Made by a program: the position numbers and the translations under genes. Positions 43,411 to 51,446 of a stretch of 64,000 nt of DNA are shown here, piece by piece. The DNA comes from Gammaproteobacteria bacterium (GTDB taxonomy: Bacteria > Pseudomonadota > Gammaproteobacteria > Burkholderiales > Nitrosomonadaceae), in contig CP054179.1 of assembly GCA_015709615.1 (NCBI GenBank), forward strand, positions 1,860,001-1,924,000, read 5' to 3'. Below the pieces are notes generated by a model. The model saw nothing but the letters and a program-made list of their open reading frames with translations. It did not search any database and was not told the origin of the DNA. The number at the start of each line of letters is the position of its first letter. The first letter of the stretch is position 1.

Positions 43411-43437
43411 GCCAACCCGCAAGACGGAAACCCGTTA
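43411..43437. repeat. Degenerate repeat upstream of 43609 gene
   Basis: The stretch with GCAAGACGGAAACCCGTTAA matches GTAAGGCGGAAGCCCGTCAG at about 44060-44086 in about 20 of 27 positions, and every difference is a transition. The two copies flank the 43609 gene. Confidence 0.4.
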
Positions 43438-43608
43438 AGGCGTTCCGCAATATCGGATGTATACTATTTATCGGCTTTTGGCCAAGCGCCTTATCAATCC
43501 AAAAATGGCGTTATGGAAGCTGTTCCATGACACAGCAAGTTACAAGAGTCGAGTCGCTGATAAAAAATTCCGAAAAGACTGGATGCAGAATAATAATCAA
43601 GAATACCA

Positions 43609-44064
43609 ATGAAAATTGAACGGCTGATCACCATTATCACCAACCTTGCCGTGGTGGCGGGTATGGTGCTGGTGGTGCTGGAATTGCAACAAAACCGGGA
43701 GGCGATTCAGATTGCGCATCAGTTATCCCTCGCGGGGTTAATCAGTCAAGCGCATCTGGCGGTTGCATCGGATCGAGAACTTGCGGACCTGGTAGCCCGG
43801 GCCAAACGTAACGACACGCAGGATTTCAGTTCAGCGGATATTGAGCGCGTCAATCACTGGGCGCTGGCGTTCCTTGAGCCGCGGATCAGTTCGTACCATC
43901 TCAGGAGCAACGAGTTCGTTGTGCTGGAAGACTGGTGCGACCTCATGCGCGACTTCACCGATCTCTACCGGCACCCCTACTTTGGCGCCATCGTGAAGTC
44001 AGATCTCAGTTACGCCGATGCTATCATGGCGGATATTGAGAACCGCTGTACTGTGAATCCGTAA
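43609..44064 (+). CDS. Hypothetical membrane-anchored protein
   Basis: This 151-residue protein has one N-terminal membrane helix (ITNLAVVAGMVLVVLELQQN), then a helical soluble part (SQAHLAVASDRELADLVARA, VNHWALAFLEPRISSYHL, VVLEDWCDLMRDFTDLY). Proteins of this kind are common and uncharacterised. It lies between two copies of a degenerate 27-bp repeat. No operon partner is seen. Confidence 0.65.
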   Translation: MKIERLITIITNLAVVAGMVLVVLELQQNREAIQIAHQLSLAGLISQAHLAVASDRELADLVARAKRNDTQDFSSADIERVNHWALAFLEPRISSYHLRSNEFVVLEDWCDLMRDFTDLYRHPYFGAIVKSDLSYADAIMADIENRCTVNP

Positions 44065-44089
44065 GGCGGAAGCCCGTCAGGGTGGATTT

Positions 44090-45226
44090 TTACGTGATTT
44101 CCAAATGTGCGATCCCCGAATTGAGATCTTGCGATTGGGCTTCGTTGCTTTCCAGTTTGATTTTCAGCCGCAGTTCGTTCATCGAGTCGGCGTTGCGTAG
44201 CGCATCTTCGTAGCTGATTTTTCCGGTCTCGAATAATTCGAATAGCGCCATGTCGAAGGTTTGCATGCCCAGTTCCTTGGATTTTTTCATGATGTCCTTG
44301 ATTTCATGAACATGACCCTTAAAGATCAAATCGGCGATCAGCGGTGAATTGAGCATGACTTCGATGGCGGCGGCGCGTCCTTTGCCGTCTTTCAGCGGAA
44401 TCAGGCGTTGCGCGACCACGGAGCGCAAATTCAGCGATAAATCCATCAATAATTGCGCCCGGCGTTCTTCGGGGAAGAAGTTGATGATGCGGTCGAGCGC
44501 CTGGTTGGCGCTGTTGGCGTGCAATGTGCCCATACACAGGTGGCCGGTTTCAGCGAAGGCAATCGCGTGCTCCATGGTTTCGCGGTCGCGGATTTCGCCG
44601 ATCAGAATGACATCGGGTGCTTGCCGCAAGGTGTTTTTCAGCGCCGCTTCCCACGATTCGGTATCGACGCCGACTTCGCGCTGCGTGATGACGCAGTTGA
44701 TGTGTTCGTGCACATATTCGACCGGATCTTCGATGGTGATGATGTGTCCGTAGCTGTTTTTATTGCGATGGCCGATCAGGGCAGCCATCGAAGTCGATTT
44801 TCCCGAGCCGGTGCCGCCGACAAAAATGACCAGGCCGCGCTTGCTCATGACGACATCCTTGAGCACTTGCGGCAAACCCAAATCGTCGAATTCGGGAATT
44901 TTGGTGGTAATCGTCCGCAACACCATGCCGACGCGTTGCTGCTGGACAAACGCGTTGATGCGAAAACGTCCGATCCCCGCAGGATTGATAGCAAAATTGC
45001 ATTCCTTGGTAGCGTCGAATTCCGCCACTTGCTTGTCGTTCATGATCGACTTGGCGAGCATTTCGGTATGTTGCAGCGATAGCGATTGCTGCGACACCGG
45101 CGTCATCTTTCCGTCAATCTTCATTGCCGGCGGAAATCCGGCGGTAATAAACAAATCGGATGCTTTCTTGCTGAGCATTAAGCGCAGCAGGTCTGACATA
45201 AATTTAGCAGCTTGTTCTTTATCCAT
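44090..45226 (-). CDS. pilU: Type IV pilus retraction ATPase PilU
   Basis: This 378-residue hexameric AAA-type ATPase accompanies PilT in pilus retraction and twitching. FVGGTGSGKSTSMAALIGH is Walker A, IITIEDPVEYVHEH holds the Asp box, DVILIGEIRDRETM is Walker B, and AFAETGHLCMGTLHANSANQA is the His box. The long C-terminal tail after RNADSMNELRLKIKL separates PilU from PilT. It is 38 bp downstream of pilT on the minus strand. Confidence 0.93.
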   Translation of the reverse strand: MDKEQAAKFMSDLLRLMLSKKASDLFITAGFPPAMKIDGKMTPVSQQSLSLQHTEMLAKSIMNDKQVAEFDATKECNFAINPAGIGRFRINAFVQQQRVGMVLRTITTKIPEFDDLGLPQVLKDVVMSKRGLVIFVGGTGSGKSTSMAALIGHRNKNSYGHIITIEDPVEYVHEHINCVITQREVGVDTESWEAALKNTLRQAPDVILIGEIRDRETMEHAIAFAETGHLCMGTLHANSANQALDRIINFFPEERRAQLLMDLSLNLRSVVAQRLIPLKDGKGRAAAIEVMLNSPLIADLIFKGHVHEIKDIMKKSKELGMQTFDMALFELFETGKISYEDALRNADSMNELRLKIKLESNEAQSQDLNSGIAHLEIT

Positions 45227-45264
45227 TGCATACTCCCGGAATTTTTATTCTTTGCATTGGCTGA

Positions 45265-46308
45265 TTAGCCCCTGAAATTATCTTTATTCATCGCTTGCGT
45301 TCTGGCTTCGGCCATTGAGATCGCACCGCGCTTCACCAGATCGGACAGATTCTGATCCAATGTCTGCATGCCGGCATTCTGGCCGGTCTGAATCGCCGAG
45401 TACATTTGCGCGACTTTGCCTTCGCGAATCAGATTGCGGATCGCCGGGGTACCGATCATGATTTCGTGCGCCGCCACGCGGCCTTTGCCGTCCTTGGTGC
45501 GCAACAGCGCCTGTGAAATTACCGCACGCAGTGATTCAGACAACATCGCGCGGATCATTTCCTTTTCTTCGGCTGGGAACACGTCGATGACACGATCGAT
45601 CGTCTTGGCGGCGGAGCTGGTATGCAACGTGCCGAAAACCAAATGCCCGGTCTCAGCCGCCGTCATCGCCAATCGTATGGTTTCCAGGTCACGCAATTCA
45701 CCCACCAGAATAATGTCCGGATCTTCACGTAACGCCGAACGCAATGCGTTGGAGAAACTGAGCGTATCCCTGCCGACTTCACGCTGATTGATCAGACATT
45801 TCTTGCTTTCATGCACAAACTCGATCGGATCTTCGAGGGTGAGGATGTGGCCGTATTCGTTTTCATTGATGTCGTTGATCATGGCCGCCAGCGTGGTCGA
45901 CTTACCCGAGCCGGTCGGCCCCGTCACCAAAACGACGCCGCGCGGCTGCTTGGCGATTTCGGCAAAAATCTTGGGCGCTCGGAGATCTTCCAGGCTCAAT
46001 ACTCTTGACGGAATCGTGCGCATCACTGCGGCGGCGCCGCGTTGCGTATTAAAGGCATTGACACGGAAGCGCGCGAGATTGGGAACAGCAAAGGAAAAAT
46101 CGCATTCCAGATGCTCTTCGTAAAATTTCCGCTGACCGTCGTTCATGATGTCGTACACCATCGCATGGACTTCCTTGTGATCCATCTCCGGCAAATTGAT
46201 ACGGCGGATCTCTCCGTGCACCCGGATCATCGGCGGCATCCCGGCTGAAAGGTGTAAATCCGAAGCGCTATTCTTAACCACGAATGCAAGCAGCTCTACT
46301 ATATTCAT
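45265..46308 (-). CDS. pilT: Type IV pilus retraction ATPase PilT
   Basis: The protein is 347 residues from the ATG at 46308, with TGAGGAAG as ribosome site; the longer open frame upstream is not conserved in PilT. Motifs are VTGPTGSGKSTTLAAMIND (Walker A), ILTLEDPIEFVHES, DIILVGELRDLETI (Walker B), TAAETGHLVFGTLHTSSAAK (His box), and AIRNLIREGKVAQMYSAIQT, the AIRNLIRE motif unique to PilT. It powers pilus disassembly at the inner membrane. pilU follows. Confidence 0.95.
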   Translation of the reverse strand: MNIVELLAFVVKNSASDLHLSAGMPPMIRVHGEIRRINLPEMDHKEVHAMVYDIMNDGQRKFYEEHLECDFSFAVPNLARFRVNAFNTQRGAAAVMRTIPSRVLSLEDLRAPKIFAEIAKQPRGVVLVTGPTGSGKSTTLAAMINDINENEYGHILTLEDPIEFVHESKKCLINQREVGRDTLSFSNALRSALREDPDIILVGELRDLETIRLAMTAAETGHLVFGTLHTSSAAKTIDRVIDVFPAEEKEMIRAMLSESLRAVISQALLRTKDGKGRVAAHEIMIGTPAIRNLIREGKVAQMYSAIQTGQNAGMQTLDQNLSDLVKRGAISMAEARTQAMNKDNFRG

Positions 46309-46461
46309 TGCGACTTCCTCATAGGACAGTGTAAACAGTGCAAAAAGTGACGTGAAAAACTGATCGATCGGAACCTGAATCAACCCGCCTGTTAACGGAC
46401 AAGGTCAAGCAAAAATTGAATAACGCGGGTTTAAATGCTTGGGCTTTCGCTGCATCGGTTT

Positions 46462-47703
46462 TTATGCAGTCTGATTGACGGCATCGGTGATTCGATTGGC
46501 CCAGGCTGCGGCTTCCAGTTCCAGTCTGGTGAATTCTTCCATACTGAGAAACCCTAACTCGGTAAGCATCGATGACACTATTTCCGTTTCCCCTTTTTCA
46601 TACGCTTCGATCAATGCGAGTTGATAACCTAAAGTTCCGCGGCGGGTCAGCAGGGCTTCGCTCATGTCTTTTTGTATGCTGAGCGTACCGACAAGCTCGG
46701 ACATTGCTATCCCCAGCAACGTGTCCAGCAAGGACAGCACACCGACCATGAACGCGCGATCCTGATGATTTTTATCGTGCGGGCGATCGGCAATCGCGAT
46801 GGATTCGAGTAATTTCCCCCGCACGGTCGCGGTTAGCATTAATGCATCGGATGAGCCACCCTCCCTTTGTTTGGCGGCATAGAGCAAAATCTGCACCCAG
46901 CGCTGCAACTGCTTCCGGCCGATGATCATAATGGCCCGCTTGATCGAGTTAATCGTGCTGGGTAAACCGCTTGCCGCCGAATTCACCATGCGTAACAGGT
47001 TATAACTCAGGCCGGGCTGATATTTGAGCTCATTCTCAATGTCGCTCACTTCACTGTCTTTCACCACCAGCAGCAGAAGCTTCAGCAACGATAACTTGGA
47101 CGGATCGATCCGCTTTCCCGAGATGATTTCCGGTTTGGCAAAATAAAATCCTTGCAGCATTTGAAAATTCAGCGCGATACAGTTTCTGGCAACTTCCGGG
47201 CTTTCAACTTTTTCAGCCAGCAGCAACACCGGCCAGCGCCTTACTTTTCTGATCAAACTGAGCAAATCGGATTGATTTAATGCCGTGATATTGATCTTGA
47301 CCACATTGATGAGCGGCATAATGCGATCAAAGCTTGCATCCAAGCGCGTCACATTGGAAAGGGCTAATTGATAGCCTTTTTGTTTTAGGAATGTGCAGCG
47401 CTGAATGATCTCATCGTCGATCTCCACGCTTCTTAAAATTTCCAGCACCACATGCTTTTTGGGCAGCATGCAAATGGCATCATTCAGTAATAGCTTGGCA
47501 TCGACCTTGATAAAACCGCGCCGCTTACCAATGACATTTTCTATACCTAACTGCCCATAAGTATCGATGATGACATTCGCTGAGGCGGCGGAGTTATCGG
47601 TTATCGACACTTCGTTACTCTGGTCGGAGCGGAACAAAAGTTCATAGGCAACCAAATTTTGTTTGTTATCAAGGATCGGTAACCGGCCGAGATAAACTTC
47701 CAT
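46462..47703 (-). CDS. HDOD protein with degenerate EAL domain (YuxH-like)
   Basis: This 413-residue protein has a degenerate EAL domain at residues 1-200 and an HDOD domain at about 200-400. The EAL signature is YELLFR, and where active enzymes have DDFG this one has LSNVTR, so it should not cleave c-di-GMP. It could still bind a nucleotide or protein. The HDOD part has LKYQPGLSYNLLRMVNSAAS, INSIKRAIMIIGRKQLQRW and no HD catalytic pair. The gene is 62 bp downstream of a second HDOD gene and lies upstream of pilTU. Such YuxH-type proteins are regulatory, sometimes in motility. Confidence 0.85.
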   Translation of the reverse strand: MEVYLGRLPILDNKQNLVAYELLFRSDQSNEVSITDNSAASANVIIDTYGQLGIENVIGKRRGFIKVDAKLLLNDAICMLPKKHVVLEILRSVEIDDEIIQRCTFLKQKGYQLALSNVTRLDASFDRIMPLINVVKINITALNQSDLLSLIRKVRRWPVLLLAEKVESPEVARNCIALNFQMLQGFYFAKPEIISGKRIDPSKLSLLKLLLLVVKDSEVSDIENELKYQPGLSYNLLRMVNSAASGLPSTINSIKRAIMIIGRKQLQRWVQILLYAAKQREGGSSDALMLTATVRGKLLESIAIADRPHDKNHQDRAFMVGVLSLLDTLLGIAMSELVGTLSIQKDMSEALLTRRGTLGYQLALIEAYEKGETEIVSSMLTELGFLSMEEFTRLELEAAAWANRITDAVNQTA

Positions 47704-47765
47704 CTCTTTTACTCCTGTTTCTTCACGCTAGCTTGCTGACAACAGAATCACTACGAATCTTTCGA

Positions 47766-48611
47766 TTAGCGGATCGCATTGAACACTTCTATGACTTGCA
47801 GTTTCGCCACCGTCATTACCGATTCGACGATCTCGGCCGATAGCCCGAGAAAACTCCAGGTTTGCAGCGCGCGCTCGGATATTCTTTCTTCTTGATTGAC
47901 TCGTAGATTGGTGCAAGGCTGAACATAATTCGCGATATTGACTGCCGCGCAAAGCGTGCAGGCATCGTATTGACATTCCTTTTCCTGCATTGGATTCAAT
48001 TGATATTCAACCATCTTGCAAATATTCGGCGGCAACTTCCATTGGCGCAGCAGTTCAGCACCCAGTTGCGCATAGGTAAAACCGAAAATCTTGCGTTCCG
48101 CTTCGATTGCCGCATCCTCGCCGTGATTCATGTAACTTAATACTTTTGCTGATTCCTTGGGATATTGACTGAAGAGGATTAATCTTCCTACGCCGTGCAA
48201 CAACCCGGCGATAAAAAACCGCTCCCGGCTATCGACACTGGAAGCCAACAGACGCGCAGTGACGCCGCAGGTAATGCTGTGATTCCAAAATATGTCCATA
48301 TCGACCAGATCGGGCGGAATATCCTTGAATGTGGAAGTCACGGATGATGCAAGCACAAGATTACGCAGCTCTTTGTGTCCGATGATCGAAATCGCTTTTA
48401 GAACGGTTTCCACTTTTCCGGAAAAGCCGAAATAAGCGCTGTTGGCAAACTTCAATAACTTTGCCGTGAGTGCGGGATCGCTGGCAATGACCTGCTCCAA
48501 TTCGCTATTGGTCGCTTCTCCGGAATCGATTAAATCATTAACGCGAATGACCACATCGGGTAAAGAAAAGATTGAACGAACGTTGGCAACTATCGTGCGT
48601 GGATCATCCAT
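47766..48611 (-). CDS. HDOD domain protein
   Basis: The protein is 281 residues from the ATG at 48611; upstream residues in the open frame look nonnative. The HDOD fold covers most of it: SIFSLPDVVIRVNDLIDS, IASDPALTAKLLKFANSAYF, LKAISIIGHKELRNLVLAS, and FIAGLLHGVGRLIL, where the second half of the HD motif is lost. Four cysteines cluster in KECQYDACTLCAAVN and PC, possibly a metal site. HDOD proteins are output modules of signalling. It is co-directional with the EAL-HDOD gene. Confidence 0.85.
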   Translation of the reverse strand: MDDPRTIVANVRSIFSLPDVVIRVNDLIDSGEATNSELEQVIASDPALTAKLLKFANSAYFGFSGKVETVLKAISIIGHKELRNLVLASSVTSTFKDIPPDLVDMDIFWNHSITCGVTARLLASSVDSRERFFIAGLLHGVGRLILFSQYPKESAKVLSYMNHGEDAAIEAERKIFGFTYAQLGAELLRQWKLPPNICKMVEYQLNPMQEKECQYDACTLCAAVNIANYVQPCTNLRVNQEERISERALQTWSFLGLSAEIVESVMTVAKLQVIEVFNAIR

Positions 48612-48770
48612 GGATGTCTCAGTTAAGAAGAAATAAAAGGGGAATCTTAGGCAGTTAAGAAAGACCCTAAGATAAACCAAATGAGGCCGGATGATGCTGA
48701 CGATTAAGCGGGAAAAACTAGCGGATTTCGTCGAGAAGAGTTACCGGTACAGGTAAACCTGCCGGATGCT

Positions 48771-49028
48771 TTATTTTGATTTTGCAGCAATAAGCGCTTG
48801 ATATTTCGCTTGCAGTTGTTCTTTACTTTCAATCTTACCGGGATTGACTTTTATACAGTCAACCGGACACACCTCGACGCATTGCGGCTCATTGTAGTGC
48901 CCGACACATTCGGTGCACAGCGCCGGATCGATCTGGTAGATTTCTTCACCTTGTGAAATCGCGCCGTTAGGACACTCAGGTTCACAAACATCGCAATTGA
49001 TACATTCGTCGGTAATGATTAATGCCAT
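48771..49028 (-). CDS. YfhL-type 2[4Fe-4S] ferredoxin
   Basis: This 85-residue protein has two cysteine motifs. CINCDVCEPECPNGAI is the first cluster. CTECVGHYNEPQCVEVCPVD is the second, with eight residues between its second and third cysteine as in Allochromatium-type ferredoxins. It is a low-potential electron carrier. It sits 16 bp downstream of coaD, an arrangement common in beta- and gammaproteobacteria. Confidence 0.93.
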   Translation of the reverse strand: MALIITDECINCDVCEPECPNGAISQGEEIYQIDPALCTECVGHYNEPQCVEVCPVDCIKVNPGKIESKEQLQAKYQALIAAKSK

Positions 49029-49044
49029 TTGAATTCCTGTAACA

Positions 49045-49524
49045 CTAGCTAACTATTTTTTCGCGCAGCTTTTTGGCAACCAAGGGATGCACAAAGGTAT
49101 CGGCGTTACCGCCGAGTGACGCAATCTCACGCACCATAGTGGCAGAGATGAACATATATTGTTCCGACGGCGTCATGAACAAAGTTTCCACATCGGGGTA
49201 CAACCCGCGATTCATTCCCGCCATCTGGAATTCATATTCAAAGTCGGATGCGGCGCGCAAGCCACGCAAAATAATGCGCGCATTCTGTTGCTGCAAAAAA
49301 TGCATCAGCAAGCCGGAAAAGGGCATTATTTTAACATTGGAACAGCCGGATAAGACTTCTTGCGCCATTTCGACACGCTCTTCCAGGGTGAAAAACGGTT
49401 TTTTGTTGCTGCTCACCGCGACCGCCACCACCACTTGATCGAATAAGCGCGCGGCACGCCGCACCAGGTCTTCATGTCCGCGGGTTATCGGATCGAAGGT
49501 GCCGGGATAAATCGCCTTATCCAT
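49045..49524 (-). CDS. coaD: Phosphopantetheine adenylyltransferase
   Basis: This 159-residue nucleotidyltransferase performs the fourth step of coenzyme A synthesis. AIYPGTFDPITRGHEDLVRR has the T/HxGH catalytic motif, ILRGLRAASDFEYEFQMAGM binds substrate, and YMFISATMVREIASLGGNA is the ISSTxVRE-like motif. The start overlaps the end of rsmD by 8 bp. Confidence 0.95.
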   Translation of the reverse strand: MDKAIYPGTFDPITRGHEDLVRRAARLFDQVVVAVAVSSNKKPFFTLEERVEMAQEVLSGCSNVKIMPFSGLLMHFLQQQNARIILRGLRAASDFEYEFQMAGMNRGLYPDVETLFMTPSEQYMFISATMVREIASLGGNADTFVHPLVAKKLREKIVS

Positions 49525-50071
49525 GCTGCGTCAACTCCAGCAGTTGATAATGTACGGTACCGGCTTTTGCTTTGCGCCGTACACTCCACTGTGCATCCGC
49601 AGTCCAATGGCCTTTAGTTTCGGCATAAACCAGCCCGCCCATAGCAAGATGGCTTGGCAATAAAGCCAGCAATTCCGGCAACAACGCCAGACGATAAGGG
49701 GGGTCGAGAAAAACGACATCAAATTTCCGCGTATCCGACTTCAAAAAATTCATTGCATTCATCATGACCAGCTCAACCTGAGCCGCCTGTAATTTTTCCC
49801 TATTTTCGCGCAACATGCGATAGATTGCAGCATCGTCATCGACCATCACCGCCAATGCCGCGCCGCGGGATGCGGCTTCAAAACCCAACGCACCGCTGCC
49901 GGCAAACAAATCGAGACAGCGCATGCCACTTAAATCTTGCCCCAGCCAATTAAACAGCGTTTCACGGATTCGATCGGCCGTGGGTCTTAAATCAGGATGT
50001 TCGGGAAAAGCCAGTAAGCGGCTGCGCCATTGACCGCCGATGATACGAACTTTGCCGCGAGCTGACGCCAT
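49517..50071 (-). CDS. rsmD: 16S rRNA (guanine(966)-N(2))-methyltransferase RsmD
   Basis: The 184-residue methyltransferase has IIGGQWRSRLLAFP and LRPTADRIRETLFNWL at the front, MRCLDLFAGSGALGFEAASR as the SAM motif and VVFLDPPY as the catalytic DPPY tetrad. It modifies 16S rRNA. It overlaps coaD and is followed upstream by an M16-like protein gene 11 bp away, the order usual in proteobacteria. Confidence 0.94.
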   Translation of the reverse strand: MASARGKVRIIGGQWRSRLLAFPEHPDLRPTADRIRETLFNWLGQDLSGMRCLDLFAGSGALGFEAASRGAALAVMVDDDAAIYRMLRENREKLQAAQVELVMMNAMNFLKSDTRKFDVVFLDPPYRLALLPELLALLPSHLAMGGLVYAETKGHWTADAQWSVRRKAKAGTVHYQLLELTQHG

Positions 50072-50082
50072 CGATGCAAATG

Positions 50083-51387
50083 CTATTCAACTGCGCCGAC
50101 GATCACCGTCACCATGCCGTCAGGTTGTATCCGCCGCTGGAATGCATCCCGGATCTGCTCGGTGGTAACCGCTTCAACGGCTTCCAGATAATCCGTTAAA
50201 TAAGTCAGCGGTAAACGATAAAAACCGATCATGGATAAAAAACCCAATATCTTGCTATTGCTGTCGATGCGCAGCGGAAAACCGCCGATGATATTCTGCT
50301 TTGCCGCCTTTAATTCTTCCTCAGTCGGGCCATTCGCGACAAATTCCTTAAGCACTTTGTACGTTAAGGTCAAGGCTTCTTCCGATTGCTCCTTTTTGGT
50401 TTGCAAGCCGATTTGAAACGGCCCCTGCTCTTTATAAGGGGAAAAGAAACTGTAGACACTGTAAGCCAAACCGCGTTGTTGGCGGATTGCTTCCATCAGG
50501 CGCGAAACAAATCCGCCGCCGCCCAGAATGTGATTACCGACCAGCAGCGGAAAATAATCCGGATCGCTGCGCCGCAATCCCGGATAGGCGATTTGGATGT
50601 GGCTTTGCGTTGCCGGATGAGGAATTCGTTTGATCCCCGCCGCCGGTATCGATACCGGCGGTATTTCCGTGTTAGCTCCGCCGGCAGATAATTTTTCCGT
50701 TAATTGTTCGGCAATCGCCGCCGCTTCGGTCTTGGTGACATCACCCATAATCGCGATCACTGCATTCTTGGCGACATAATAAGCACGATAAAATGCCACC
50801 AGATCTTCCCGCTGCAGACGGTTCAACGTGTCGATTTCACCCATTTCATTGAGTCCGTAGGGATGAGAACCATACAGCATTTTCATCAATTCACGTTCGC
50901 CGATGTAATCCGGCTTAGTGCTGGATTCCTTGATACTGGCGGCGGTTCTTGCTTTTTCCCGCACCATGACATCTGGCGGAAATTCCGGCTGCTGAATAAC
51001 ACGCGCCAATATATCCAGTGCCTGCTTGCGTTCCCGCTCGCTACTCAGTGTACGTAACGCGATACCGGCGCGGTCACGGTCAAAATGGCTTTTCAGCTGC
51101 GCGCCGACATCGGCCAGCGTGGTGGCGATCTGATCTTCCGACAACCCGCCCGCGCCGAGATTGAGCAAATGTTGAACCAGACTGGCGCGACCGGATTTAT
51201 CGGCAGTATCCATGCCGCTGCCGGCAGCAAATTCAACGCTGACATCCACTATCGGCAGGTCATGATTTTCAACGAAATACACGCGCGCACCGGATGCGGT
51301 TGACCAGGTTTGGATCGGCAATGTGGCCCACGCCCATTGGGTATAAAAACCGAATAGCACAATAAAAATGAATCGTTTTATTTGCAC
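50083..51387 (-). CDS. M16 peptidase-like protein, noncatalytic type
   Basis: The protein is 434 residues from the GTG at 51387, chosen because AGGAGG lies 8 bp before it and a signal peptide (FIFIVLFGFYTQWAWA) follows. It has the two-lobed M16B fold: IVDVSVEFAAGSGMDTADKS, then LVQHLLNLGAGGLSEDQI where active enzymes carry HxxEH, and ILGGGGFVSRLMEAIRQQRG with GLAYSVYSFF, the R/Y pair of the second lobe. Zinc ligands are missing, so it should be the noncatalytic partner. In related genomes a catalytic M16 gene usually lies just upstream; here ppc is found there instead. Probably periplasmic. Confidence 0.86.
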   Translation of the reverse strand: MQIKRFIFIVLFGFYTQWAWATLPIQTWSTASGARVYFVENHDLPIVDVSVEFAAGSGMDTADKSGRASLVQHLLNLGAGGLSEDQIATTLADVGAQLKSHFDRDRAGIALRTLSSERERKQALDILARVIQQPEFPPDVMVREKARTAASIKESSTKPDYIGERELMKMLYGSHPYGLNEMGEIDTLNRLQREDLVAFYRAYYVAKNAVIAIMGDVTKTEAAAIAEQLTEKLSAGGANTEIPPVSIPAAGIKRIPHPATQSHIQIAYPGLRRSDPDYFPLLVGNHILGGGGFVSRLMEAIRQQRGLAYSVYSFFSPYKEQGPFQIGLQTKKEQSEEALTLTYKVLKEFVANGPTEEELKAAKQNIIGGFPLRIDSNSKILGFLSMIGFYRLPLTYLTDYLEAVEAVTTEQIRDAFQRRIQPDGMVTVIVGAVE

Positions 51388-51446
51388 CCCAATACCTCCT
51401 GCACTACGTTCACTCAGCATAAAAAGAAGAAAAATCCCTATCAAGA

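Noticed and set aside
43400..43450. Integron attC-like recombination site
   Set aside because: GTTAAGGC and GCCAAC are present, but the core-site spacing and the RYYYAAC/GTTRRRY pair do not fit.
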